A stretch of 54,687 bases of DNA from Zelonia costaricensis (Eukaryota > Euglenozoa > Kinetoplastea > Trypanosomatida > Trypanosomatidae). Made by a program: the position numbers and the translations under genes. A model generated the notes under the pieces. It did not search any database, was not told where the DNA came from, and saw only the letters and a program-made list of their open reading frames with translations. Below are positions 28,529-38,370 of this stretch, piece by piece; the first letter of the stretch is position 1, and each line of letters starts with the position of its first letter. The stretch covers positions 1 through 54,687 of the forward strand of contig JASAOO010003400.1 in NCBI GenBank assembly GCA_030849075.1, written 5' to 3'.

Positions 28529-30658
28529 ATGGAGGCTGCGTGGAGTCGTGTCGAGGCCGGCGTGCTCGATGGGCAGCAGCGCCTCACCAAGCTGCGTGCG
28601 CGTGTGGCAGAGCACCGCGCTGCACACACAGACGCCCAGCGTGCGATGATGGCGGCCCTGGCCCCACTGGTTGCCTCCACACCAGCCACTGACGTGGACG
28701 ATGAGGCTCACGACGAAGAGGAGTGCCCCCTTATCGTCAGCCCAACAGAGGCCGCCGCTGCACGGTCGGCGGTTCGCGCACCGCGCTTGGGCGCTCGAGC
28801 GGCGCTCCCCAGCGTCTACAGTGACATGGAGGAGCGCACTCGGTGCTTGGAGGAGCGCGCGTTGCGCTACGGCCGGCAGGACCGGCTTCGGACTGCCAAG
28901 CTGGTCATTGCCCAGGCCTGGGTCGCACATGTGCTGCCGTGGTTCGAGGAAGTCGTCTGCCGCGGCTTCTTCCAGGAGGTTTTGCGGCGACTGGAGAGCT
29001 GCCACGCGCGGCTGGCGCGTCTGTGCCGCCGCCTGGCACTTGACGCTCCGCGGTACACCCTCGTCTGTGCGTGCGTCCCTCCCACTGAGTGCGCTGGATC
29101 GGTGGACGCAGCGCACAGCGGTGCGGCGCACTGTCGAGATACGGGGGAGGAGTTGGTCCGGCTGCTTGTCTCATCGTGCAGCCGGGCCACGTCTGTGTCG
29201 ACGTGCGCTGATCAGCCAACAAGTATCCTCGAGGCCTCTGCTGACGAGGAGGCCCTTGTGGCTAACAGGCGAGCCCCTGTAGCCACCACCGCGTCGCCGC
29301 CCGTACCCTCGTCTGACCGAGACGCGCACGCACGCAGAGACGGGGGTGCGCACCCCATGCAGCGGCTGTGGGGTCAGTACCTGCGAGCCGCGTCCCGCTC
29401 AGCCGCTGCGCCGGCAGCAGGCGGGCAAGCAGAGGAGGGGGTGGCATCGGGTGGCTCACGAGTCGTTTCTCTTGCCGCGCATCCGCGGACGCTCCGTCAC
29501 GTGTGGCACGTCTTGATGCACGGCCTTACCACCTCCGACGACGGCGCCGGTGCCAACGCTGCAGCAGCACACTGCACAACGCCTGCGGCATCGCTGCACT
29601 GCGACGGCTCAGATGAACTTCTGGCTTCCCTCTGCGCCCTCTTGCGACGGCGCGGGTGTGCTGTGACGCAGGGTCGCCCACCCGACGCGACTCTGCGCGT
29701 CCCACCCGCTTTCCCCGGGGACACGGGGGCGCCCGTGCAGGGTGTGCTGTGCTGTGCGGCACACATGTGCCGCGTGACACAGCTCTGCAATCAGATGCGC
29801 AGGGGATGTCTGCCGTGCACGCTGCCCGTGCTGCCCGCCTTCCTCTACGCTGACGGCAGACGGGACGAGCAAGGAGAGGAAGGAGGGCTTGCCGTGCACG
29901 GTGCGGCGCTTGAGGCGACCCCTGCTGACGTGTTCGCCGTCTCTGCGCACCAATCGCGCACATTCGAATGCTGCTGCGCCGAGAGTCTCGACGCGCTCCT
30001 CCACGCCCTCCCTCGTCTTGTCATTTATCTACGTCAACAAGGACTCGGCAACTGCGCCGACGCGGCTGACCGGCGCGATGTTGCGCTTGGGATGGAGCCG
30101 CCTACAGGGCATGTTGCACGGGGGGACGGTCTCGTCGCGGATTCCCCAGGTAGCCACCCGCCCGCAGCTCCGCCTGCCTTCCCGTCGCTGCCTGGCTTCG
30201 TTGACGCCACCGCGCCGCCCCTTCGCGATGGCTGCGCTGAAGCGACTTGCGTGTACGCCAGCGCGCTGCGAGTCGGCGCGCTACTCGGCCTGCACGACAC
30301 CGACCGGCGGTGCGACCACGCCGCGACCTCGGCGGATCGAGACCTGCGTGACGCGGGGCAGCAGACGTCGTCTTGTGAGTGCGACCGAAGCACCGCGGCT
30401 GGCGAGGACGGCGCTCCGGCCGCGCGCGTTGAGGTACGCGCCGGTGCAGCGGCGCCGCTCGCGGCTGGTTTGCGAGTGGGCGAGCTGCGCCGGGTGGAGC
30501 TGCTGGCACGGCAGCACTGGCAGTCGACGGAGACGCGCCTGTGTGTGGCTCGCTCGATGGCCGCCGCAGCGGCTGCGGATCGCGTGTGCCGCGGATCTGC
30601 TGACCCCGTGGAAGATGCGCACGCACCCGCAGCCGCCCGTAGAGGCGGTGGCGTTTGA
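28529..30658 (+). CDS. Hypothetical protein, Cys- and Ala-rich
   Basis: This 709-residue protein is not recognised. The N-terminal 55 residues are helical (MEAAWSRVEAGVLDGQQRL onward). A conserved-looking helical block at residues about 105-175 contains MEERTRCLEERALRYG, AWVAHVLPWFEEVV and FFQEVLRRLESCHARL. The rest alternates Ala/Arg/Ser-rich linkers with short hydrophobic patches and many Cys residues (for example FECCCAESLDALLHALP). No zinc-finger spacing, membrane segment or catalytic motif is clear. GC3 bias is weaker than in the neighbouring genes, which suggests faster divergence. Coding is supported by the single long frame with a good ATG, and competing frames are shorter. Confidence 0.75.
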   Translation: MEAAWSRVEAGVLDGQQRLTKLRARVAEHRAAHTDAQRAMMAALAPLVASTPATDVDDEAHDEEECPLIVSPTEAAAARSAVRAPRLGARAALPSVYSDMEERTRCLEERALRYGRQDRLRTAKLVIAQAWVAHVLPWFEEVVCRGFFQEVLRRLESCHARLARLCRRLALDAPRYTLVCACVPPTECAGSVDAAHSGAAHCRDTGEELVRLLVSSCSRATSVSTCADQPTSILEASADEEALVANRRAPVATTASPPVPSSDRDAHARRDGGAHPMQRLWGQYLRAASRSAAAPAAGGQAEEGVASGGSRVVSLAAHPRTLRHVWHVLMHGLTTSDDGAGANAAAAHCTTPAASLHCDGSDELLASLCALLRRRGCAVTQGRPPDATLRVPPAFPGDTGAPVQGVLCCAAHMCRVTQLCNQMRRGCLPCTLPVLPAFLYADGRRDEQGEEGGLAVHGAALEATPADVFAVSAHQSRTFECCCAESLDALLHALPRLVIYLRQQGLGNCADAADRRDVALGMEPPTGHVARGDGLVADSPGSHPPAAPPAFPSLPGFVDATAPPLRDGCAEATCVYASALRVGALLGLHDTDRRCDHAATSADRDLRDAGQQTSSCECDRSTAAGEDGAPAARVEVRAGAAAPLAAGLRVGELRRVELLARQHWQSTETRLCVARSMAAAAAADRVCRGSADPVEDAHAPAAARRGGGV

Positions 30659-33569
30659 CTGAGCAGCGCACGCCGCCAGTGCCCCCCCCCCCCCCCCCCA
30701 GGTGCCCTTGTTTGTTCGCGCGACACGAGGGCGGTTGAGGTGGTGGAGGCGAGGACAGCGACCGGCGCGTCGCGGGGGTCCGTCTCCGTCACCCACGCGT
30801 TGATGTGTTTGATCTCTTGTGTTTCCCGCCCGGAGCCCGCTCCGCTCCGCTGCTGTTGCTGCTGCTGTTGCCGCTGCTACTCCGTGCGCCTGTGACGCCA
30901 CACACAACAAAGAGGAAAAACAAAATAAAGTATCAGCGCATCTTGGGCGGTTTGGCCGATGAGGTGGAGGGCGCGCGACGCACTGAGGGTGCCAGCACGC
31001 GCCCACATGCGTCTGAGCGAGAGCGCTCCAGTTGCTGCTTCGAGGGAGGCGCAAGTGCGGCAAACGGCGAACTCGCATCCCCCCCCCGTGTCCAGCGGAA
31101 GGGAGGGGTCGGCGGGGCGGGGCGTGGCGGGGGGACGGAACCCCTCTCACTCCCTCTCCACACAGGCCGCAAAAAAAAAAGCAAAGAAGCTGTAGAAAGC
31201 GGCTTCAACGCGATGAAGCCGCTCAGCCTCCACCCCCCGCTGACGTTGCGCCCCCTCCCCCCACAGCTAAAGCGGCTACTGCTCTCCCACCTCTTTCCCT
31301 CCCCCCCTTCTCGTGGCCTCGTTGACGGCGCCTCTCGACGCTGCGCACTCACCGGCCGCAGCCCACAAGAACAACAACAAAAGAAAAGCGCCGTTCGACG
31401 CTTCATCTCCGCACACCGCCCCGCTAGCTCTGCGTGTGTCTGTGTGGGCGTGTGTGTGTCTGGACGTGCGCTTACGCGCGTGCGCCACTGTGGATCCAAC
31501 TGTACTGCAGTGCTTTTCCATTTGCTCTCTCTTTCTGTGTAGGCTTCGTGTACCAGGTGCGCCCTGCCCTCCCTGTATAAATTAGGTCGCCTGCTTGTGT
31601 GCTCCTGGTGTACTTACGTATCCGTCATCGACTGTGCGTACCAAGGTGCGTGCGTGTGTGTGTGTGTGTGTGTGTGTCGGTACTCGTGCGACACCACACT
31701 TCATTCCCCATCCCCCCCCTCACCTGCTCCATTGCGAGAGGCGCCCCTTTCACATCCCTCCTCTTCCCCTCACCCTCCCCCCCACCCTGTCGCACGCAGC
31801 AACGTCTCCCACTCTCTTGTCTCGTCTGTCCTCTTCACGCGTGCCCGTGCCGCGGTCTGCACCCTCACCGCCGGCTCCTTCGCGTTCTTCTCCCTCGTCG
31901 ACGATCTCTAACGCTGCAGACACAGCAGCGCGCAAGACGCCAGCCACGTAGCAATCACACGCACTTACCGGCACGCCTCCACACACGCACACACGCAATC
32001 CGCCGGGCTCCGATCCTGTTCGCAACGGAAGGACCGCTCACGCATCCCCCGCGCGTGTGCGTGTGTGTGTGTGTGCGCGCTGCCGCGACGGAGTTGTGAC
32101 GAGCACGACACAAAGCGTAGCTCCGCCCCTCCCTCTCCCCCACCACAGTAGAACCGCTTGACGGCGTGGGCGTCGGCGCAGCGAACGGGAACCTCCCCCC
32201 AAAGAAGACTCAATTGTCACAGAAAAGGGAAAAGGCTCTTCTCTCCTTCCAAACTACGTCAAAGGCACACAAAGCGAACGTGGTGGCGCTCACGCACCGC
32301 TTCTCGACGACGCAAGCACGCACGCACGACGTAACTCTGCCACGACGCGGTCCTCTCCTTCTCACACCTTATCCTGCGTTCACGATCGGTTTCCCGCTTT
32401 ACGTCACACTTCCCCCCCCCCGTCGCTCTCCTCCTCACCTGCTCGCACCTCCGTACGCGGTGCGTGTTGCCGTCGTCGTCCCCGTCGTGCCCCCCTCCCC
32501 CAAGATCCCCTTCCGCCCCCCTCTCTCTCTCCCACCTCATTGCGCGGCGTGCGTTACTGTTGCTGTTGTTGTTGCTGTTGTGTATTGGTGCCTTTTCGCT
32601 GCTCCGCTCTTTTTTTTTCTGGGTTTCTTCTTTGCGGTGGTTGCTCGCGGAAGCCGAAAGCGCAGCAAGGGCCCCCGCCCCCTTTCCCTTCTTCTCATCT
32701 GGTTGACGTCGAGCCCACTTCATCTCTCGTGCGTGCGTTCCCCTTCTTCACCGCTCTCTCTGTGTTCGTGTGCGTGTGTGTCTCTCCGTTTCTGTGTGCG
32801 TCTTGCTTTCTATTTTGGTGTGGTTTCAACTTCGGCGTCTCGCGCGCTCTCTCTCCCTCCTTCGCTATCCGTGGTGTGTAGGCTCCAGAAGCACACACAC
32901 ACACACACAAGCAAACAGGTGAAGCAGCGTGCGGCGCATCCGTCTCGCTCTTCCTCGTCCTTCCCCGCCCCCACCCCCACCTCTCCGCCACGCCCCCGCC
33001 TTTGTCCGCTTCCTTCTTGTCCTCTTTGTCGCTTTCTATTTTTTTTTTTCGTTTGCTGACTTGTGCGGCCCGCGTTTGCCGTGGCAGCTGCTCCGCCCCG
33101 ACCTCATTGCATCCATCGTCTCGGGCGTCCGCGCGTAGGGGGTGAGCGCACACGGCTCCGGCAGCGCGCGCGTGCTTCTCCTTTTTTTTTTCTCTTCTCG
33201 CCTTCTCCTCCTCGTCCTCCTCTGAGGCCCCAGCCGCTCTCGCGGCCTCTGTCTTCCTCTCTCTTGTGCTTTCTGTGTGCTTTGTGTGTGTGTGTGTGTA
33301 GGCGTGCGTCCAGCTGTTGACGGCTTCCGCCTGTGCGCAACCACGTGTGCCTGACTGACGTAGCCGTGCCTACCCCTCCACCGGCTTTGTAGCACCCCCC
33401 CCCCCCCCCCGCCTCTCTCTCCCCGACTCCACTCCCTTGCGAGCCTGCGCCGCCTGAACTCACGACCCCGGGGGGCCCCACGACGTGTCGCGGTTGAATC
33501 TGTACGTGGCACCTTCTTTGGTTTAGTCACGCAGAGGGAATTGACGCGACGAGGAGGAGGCGCGCGATA
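30659..33569. other. 2.9 kb gene-free spacer
   Basis: No gene is supported. It holds an 18-base C run (30682-30699), (TG)n at 31647-31677, a short (TG)n near 32056-32073, (CA)n at 32892-32908, T-runs near 33039-33049 and 33182-33191, and a 16-base C run at 33395-33410. The pyrimidine tract 33178-33224 followed by AG at 33225-33226 is a candidate acceptor for the pseudokinase gene. Confidence 0.5.
31647..31677. repeat. TG microsatellite
   Basis: A (TG)n run lies between the orphan gene and the pseudokinase gene. Confidence 0.85.
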
Positions 33570-36500
33570 ATGGGCTGCACCGGCTCCAAGAACGGCCACG
33601 GCGACGGCGCCGTAGCTGAGCGCGGCGCACGTGGCAAGGGCAAGGCGAACAAGACGGCCAACTGCGTCGGCGGCTACGGCGGCGCGGTCACGCCGGGCGC
33701 ACATCATCCCAAAAATGGCAACGGCAACGGCGGCGGCGGCATTGCGGCCTACTGCCCCGATGATGACACCGCCAAGGCGTACTACGAGCAGGTGATGGCG
33801 CTACGCCGCGTGGCCGTGGCACAGGGCCTGCTGCCCGCCGCCACGGACCACTACACCAGCTGCATCGACTCGCAGCGCAACGACAACGGCAGTCTCGCCG
33901 GCTCGCGCGATCCGAGTGCGGCGAAGCGGCTTCAAAACCGACGCATGACGGTGGGCGATCCGAGCCGCCTCGTGCCGCCCCCGCCCCGCACCGTGACGGT
34001 GTACCAGTGCCAACCGCTGGCTGGGGACACGACGGTGGCCAAGGGCATGTACAGCACCGTCCACCTCGCTCGTCTCTCCGTCTTCACCGGGCCGGCGGAG
34101 GAGGGCCTGGGGGCAACCGTGCCCCGCTATGCACCGATGCGGCGAGGCGGCGGCGCCGTCGCGAACAACTCGGGCAGCGGCGGCGCCGCCGCGGACCAGT
34201 CCTCCATCAGCTTCTCCACCGACGTCGTCTCGCAGGGCAGTCCAACCTCGAACCGCGACCCCAACGAGAGTGCGCCGAGCCCCGGCCTCCAACTGAGCGG
34301 CGCCCGCGCCAACCTCGCCGCCCCCAAGGTGAACCCCAACCCGAACACCAGCACGGTGTCGCTCAAGTCAACGCTCTTGTCTGTGAGCGTGACGCACTAC
34401 ATCATCGCCATGAAGGAGATCGTGCTCTTCGGCAACAGCTCGGCGGCCGTCGTGCTGGAGCAGGTGCGGCACGAGGTGCGGCGCTGGACGCGACTCTCTG
34501 CGTACGCCCCGCGACTCCTCCACTGCTACCAGCTGGAGTATGTCATGAGCGAGGGCGGCTCGGCGGCAGTGCCGGAGGCCGCCTGCGCCTACTTCTCTGG
34601 TCTCGACAACACAGTGGGCAGCGCCGCCGCTGCTGCCGCCCCCGCGCCGGCTGCGGCGGTGGAGCACAAGAAGGGCCACTCCCCGGGTGCGGCGCACCTG
34701 CTTGCCGGCATCAGCAGTCGCCTCTCCAACTCGAGCCCTAACGCCGGGCAGCTGGAAAACTCAACTGGCACCTTCGCCGGCGGCGTTCCGCACAAGCTGC
34801 GCTTTTACGTCGAGTACGCCAAGTACGGCACGCTGCGTGGGTTTCAGGTGAAGGAGATGGCGGAGCGCTTCCAGAAGCAGCGGCTGCACGAGCTGACGGC
34901 ACGCGCCTACATGCGCGATGTCCTGCTGGCGCTCACGCAGTTGCACGACGCCGGGGAGCTGCAGTACGACCTGTGTGCCAAGGCCGTGTTTCTCAACAAG
35001 CCGATCGAGAGCGTCTACTTCAGCTTCTTCCCGGCCTACATATCCGACATCCCCACCGGCGACCTCACGGGCGTGACCCCGTCGCAGCTCGGCAAGGCGC
35101 TCGGGCTGCTCGACCCGCCCCATCTCGACACGCTACCGCCACCCGCGACGGACGAGTCCACCGTCGACCACCGCGGCTCCCGCAACGAGCCGATCAACGG
35201 CGCCGGCACGCCACCGCACGGCAACCTGCGGCCCCCCGTCGCCAACGGCGCCTCCGGGCCCCGCGTGACGGTGTCGTCGTCGCTGCAGAACAACGCGAAC
35301 GGCGAAACCGCAAACCCAAAGAACGGCAACGGCGCCTCTGGGGCGTACTTCACACGCGACGGCTCGATGCTCGTCCACAACTCGAGCTGTGTGAACGGGC
35401 TGTCAGCGGTGGAGGTGGGGGTGAGCAAAGGCGAGCAGCGCAACGGCGGGGCGGCGACGGGTCTGACGGCGTACGAGCGGCAGAGCGGGCAGGCCAACGG
35501 TGTGTACAGCGCGAGCCCGCTCGACCTCGGCTCCTGCGAGTCGCCGACGGCGCCGCTCGGCAACGACACGGGCCCGCGCGGCGGCCTGGCCACGGCGAGC
35601 AGCCCTACAAAGGGCCGCGGCGGCGGCAGCGGCAGCTACGGGACCGGCGCCAAGCCGGTGCACAACCGGCAGACGAGCGCGAACAGCCTGCGCACCCCCG
35701 GCACCGTCGACGCCGACGCCGACGAGCACGGTGGCAGCGGCGGGGGTGCCGACTGTCCTCGGCGCCTCCACGACGCCTACTGCCGCTACCTCGACGAGTT
35801 CGACTTCAAGCGGACGGATGACAACGAGCACATTCCTTTCCCCTCCCCGCACGATGGCGTGGGGGCGCAGGATGACGCGGAGATGCTGGCGTCCACCATG
35901 ATCGCAGAAGAGCCGCGCGAGACGCCGCCCATGCGTGTGGTGCCGCTGCAGCGCTCCAGCCTCGGCGGCATCGCCATACTGTCGCCGGACCACTTCGTCG
36001 TGAAGCCCGTCGTGTCCCCCGTGCCGGACCTGCAGGGACGGCTGCCCATGCTGCTCACCCCCGACACCCCCCGCGCCGCGTTCCTCTTTGGCAGTCCACA
36101 GCACCAGCGCCAGGTTGCGGCCGAGCCGTTGCCCATCGCCGCCGCGCTCGCCACGGGTAGCAGCTCGTCGCCGCAGCAGCACACGCTGAACGCGGGGACC
36201 TCAACAAGCGACGCGGCAGGCCCGCTCGGCCGCTGCCGCGGTGGAGTCCCCCTTGTGAAGCTGAACCACACCGCGCTGGTGCGCCGCGCCCTCAACTTCG
36301 GGGACAGCGACCGGCTCGAGGATGTGCCGGTGCACAAGTATATCACCGTCACGCACGCCGCACCCGAGGTGCTGCACCGCCGCACCTTCTCCGCCGCCAG
36401 CGACGTGTACGCGTTTGCTATGACCTTCATTGAGCTCGTCACGGACGACGGAGCCATTATGGAGGACTGCATGCCCACGGACAAGCCGAAGCCGCTGACG

Positions 36501-36911
36501 CGGCGCGACAAGGACGCGTACGACGCGGCGCTGGCGGACCGGCTGGACAAGTGGTACCAGGCCCGCCTCGTCGCGCTGCGGCAGCACTACGACGACGTTG
36601 CGAAGGAGCAGGCGCTGCCCGAGCTGATGTCGCCGCGCGCCGGCCCCGTTGTCGTTCGCATCCCCCCACACGTGTCCGACGAGTGCAGGAACATGCTGCG
36701 GTGGTGCCTGCACTCGGACCCAGCAAAGCGCCCCACTGCGGCGGAGCTGCTGCGCTCGCGCTATTTCATGCTGGGCGACTGGATCGCCGCGCCGTCGGTG
36801 GTGGCGGCGGAGGGGAAGCTGGCGCAGCCGCCGGAGGCGCCGTGGATGTCTTCCATCACCTACGACATGGCCGGCCGCGCTGCGGGCCTGCCGGCGCTGC
36901 GCCCAAAGTGA
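33570..36911 (+). CDS. Large pseudokinase with N-terminal acylation motif
   Basis: This 1113-residue protein has a protein-kinase fold split by long insertions. It begins MGCTGSKNG, a good N-myristoylation motif with Cys3 available for palmitoylation, so membrane targeting is likely. Kinase features in order are a degenerate glycine loop (KGMYSTVHLA, residues 158-167), the ATP-anchoring Lys282 in IIAMKE, a helix C region near 296-309, the catalytic loop LQYDLCAKAVF at 464-474, a THAAPEVL motif near 929-936, SDVYAFAMTFIEL, and the C-lobe KRPTAAELL near 1053. The catalytic-loop Asp467 is kept, but the usual Lys is Cys and the usual Asn is Ala. The metal-binding DFG is NFG at about 909-911, so Asp is missing. 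About 400 disordered residues rich in Gly, Asn and Ser lie between the catalytic loop and the activation segment. A catalytic role is therefore unlikely; scaffolding is inferred. Confidence 0.88.
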   Translation: MGCTGSKNGHGDGAVAERGARGKGKANKTANCVGGYGGAVTPGAHHPKNGNGNGGGGIAAYCPDDDTAKAYYEQVMALRRVAVAQGLLPAATDHYTSCIDSQRNDNGSLAGSRDPSAAKRLQNRRMTVGDPSRLVPPPPRTVTVYQCQPLAGDTTVAKGMYSTVHLARLSVFTGPAEEGLGATVPRYAPMRRGGGAVANNSGSGGAAADQSSISFSTDVVSQGSPTSNRDPNESAPSPGLQLSGARANLAAPKVNPNPNTSTVSLKSTLLSVSVTHYIIAMKEIVLFGNSSAAVVLEQVRHEVRRWTRLSAYAPRLLHCYQLEYVMSEGGSAAVPEAACAYFSGLDNTVGSAAAAAAPAPAAAVEHKKGHSPGAAHLLAGISSRLSNSSPNAGQLENSTGTFAGGVPHKLRFYVEYAKYGTLRGFQVKEMAERFQKQRLHELTARAYMRDVLLALTQLHDAGELQYDLCAKAVFLNKPIESVYFSFFPAYISDIPTGDLTGVTPSQLGKALGLLDPPHLDTLPPPATDESTVDHRGSRNEPINGAGTPPHGNLRPPVANGASGPRVTVSSSLQNNANGETANPKNGNGASGAYFTRDGSMLVHNSSCVNGLSAVEVGVSKGEQRNGGAATGLTAYERQSGQANGVYSASPLDLGSCESPTAPLGNDTGPRGGLATASSPTKGRGGGSGSYGTGAKPVHNRQTSANSLRTPGTVDADADEHGGSGGGADCPRRLHDAYCRYLDEFDFKRTDDNEHIPFPSPHDGVGAQDDAEMLASTMIAEEPRETPPMRVVPLQRSSLGGIAILSPDHFVVKPVVSPVPDLQGRLPMLLTPDTPRAAFLFGSPQHQRQVAAEPLPIAAALATGSSSSPQQHTLNAGTSTSDAAGPLGRCRGGVPLVKLNHTALVRRALNFGDSDRLEDVPVHKYITVTHAAPEVLHRRTFSAASDVYAFAMTFIELVTDDGAIMEDCMPTDKPKPLTRRDKDAYDAALADRLDKWYQARLVALRQHYDDVAKEQALPELMSPRAGPVVVRIPPHVSDECRNMLRWCLHSDPAKRPTAAELLRSRYFMLGDWIAAPSVVAAEGKLAQPPEAPWMSSITYDMAGRAAGLPALRPK

Positions 36912-38370
36912 GCAGCAAGCCTCCGCAGGCAAGGCGCCTCGATTCGCGTGTGTATGTGCGCGTCTCTGCGGGCGATTAATGTGAGGCTGCATTACCTGTG
37001 TGTGGTGTGCCGGTTGCACCTGCCTCGACATGTCCTTTGTCTTTTGTAGGGGTTCCTTCGCGCTTCACACCGGTGGCAGGATCGCGTCGTTTGCGCGTGT
37101 GGCGGTGCGTCTCACGTGCGGCTGCGCTCGGCAAGCGCGATGCCCCCCCCCCCTTCCACCTCCCCCCCTCCCCTCGTCCTCTCTTCTTTCCGGGGCTTTG
37201 CCGTTTCGCCTCTTCGTTATGTTGCGTGTCTTCACTTCGCTTTGTTTTCGTTTCGCCGTGTTTCACTACTTTTTTTTTTGTTGTGTTGGGGGCGGTGCGG
37301 GGGAGCCGGCCGCCCTCGCTCCTTGCTGTACTCGCGCCTCCTCACCGATGCGCTGGAGTCTGCCGTTGCGCCTTCTCGCGTGAGGATGCGTGCTTGCTTA
37401 CGTGTGTTTGTGTGTATGTGTATATGTGTGTATGTGTGTGTGTGTGTGTGTGATCGTGTACGTGCACGCGGGCGTGAACGGCGTAGCAATTCCGTGAGCG
37501 CTGCGTTGGCGTCGTCCGTGTGTTTGCGCGGCTTTGTGTGGGACTCGATCTCTCCCCGACTCGCCACAGCCTCCTTTCTTTTACGTGTGTTCGCGATGGT
37601 GTGTGGACGCGGGCGTGTGTGTGTGTGTGAAAAGGAGGAGACAAGGAATGGTGTGGGCATCCAGCGCTTTGTTTAAAGTCGCAACGCAACAGCGCCGCAA
37701 AGCAAAGACAAAATAAAAAAGTAAAAAAAACGTCATCCTAGAAGTTGACCAGGCGGAGGATTGACCAAGACGGAACTGCCTGACGCGTGGAGATGCGGGC
37801 TGGTCTGTTCGGCGAGACAGGGTTCAAAGAGGGACGGGGACACGGACATGCTGCACATGTTCGCTTCTCGCACAACGAACTCTTCTCGTAGAGCTTCGCG
37901 CCGATGACCACCGACGCTAATGGGGTCGATGTTGCGGCGAGTGACGGGGCACAAGGGTGGCGACGGCTCGTGACGCGCTGCTGGCGCAGTGATGGGCGGC
38001 TTCTCGGGCCCGGCTGGACTCACCGCGCGTCCCCCTTCTTTGTCGTGAATCGGTCGACAGTGGGCCTTCGCGCGCTGCGTGCGCACCCGCCCCCTCCGCT
38101 TCACACCCGTCCTTCTGCTTCTATTTCCTTTCACCTATCTGCTTTACGCTGCGTGCATCTACATCGACTCGCGCAACGCCTTTGCTAAAGAGTACCTCGG
38201 AGGAGAACACGTCCGGGGCGTCGCTAGCTCCCCCCCCTCTCTCTCCCCCACGCACACGTGAGACTGGACCTCTACGCACACGCACACCTCATAGAACCAC
38301 GATTGCGCGTCCGTGCTCTACTGGAAAGCTGCACAGTGCTAGTCGTAGCCCTTCATAGTAGGGCAACTTG
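36912..38370. other. Spacer
   Basis: No gene is seen. A TG-rich tract lies at 37402-37452 in the presumed 3' UTR, an A-rich stretch lies at 37680-37735, and a pyrimidine tract at 38084-38150 precedes AG at 38189-38190, a candidate acceptor for the next gene. Confidence 0.5.
37402..37452. repeat. TG-rich microsatellite
   Basis: (TG)n with TA interruptions, about 500 bases after the pseudokinase stop codon. Confidence 0.85.

Noticed and set aside
32166..33059. 297-codon open frame in the spacer before the pseudokinase
   Set aside because: Composition is that of UTR sequence (Ser/Leu/Pro/Cys runs from CT tracts, His-Thr from CA tracts).
36912..38370. Small open frames such as 36998-37453 as genes
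   Set aside because: They overlap microsatellites and pyrimidine tracts, and the translated runs of Val-Cys come from the TG repeat.
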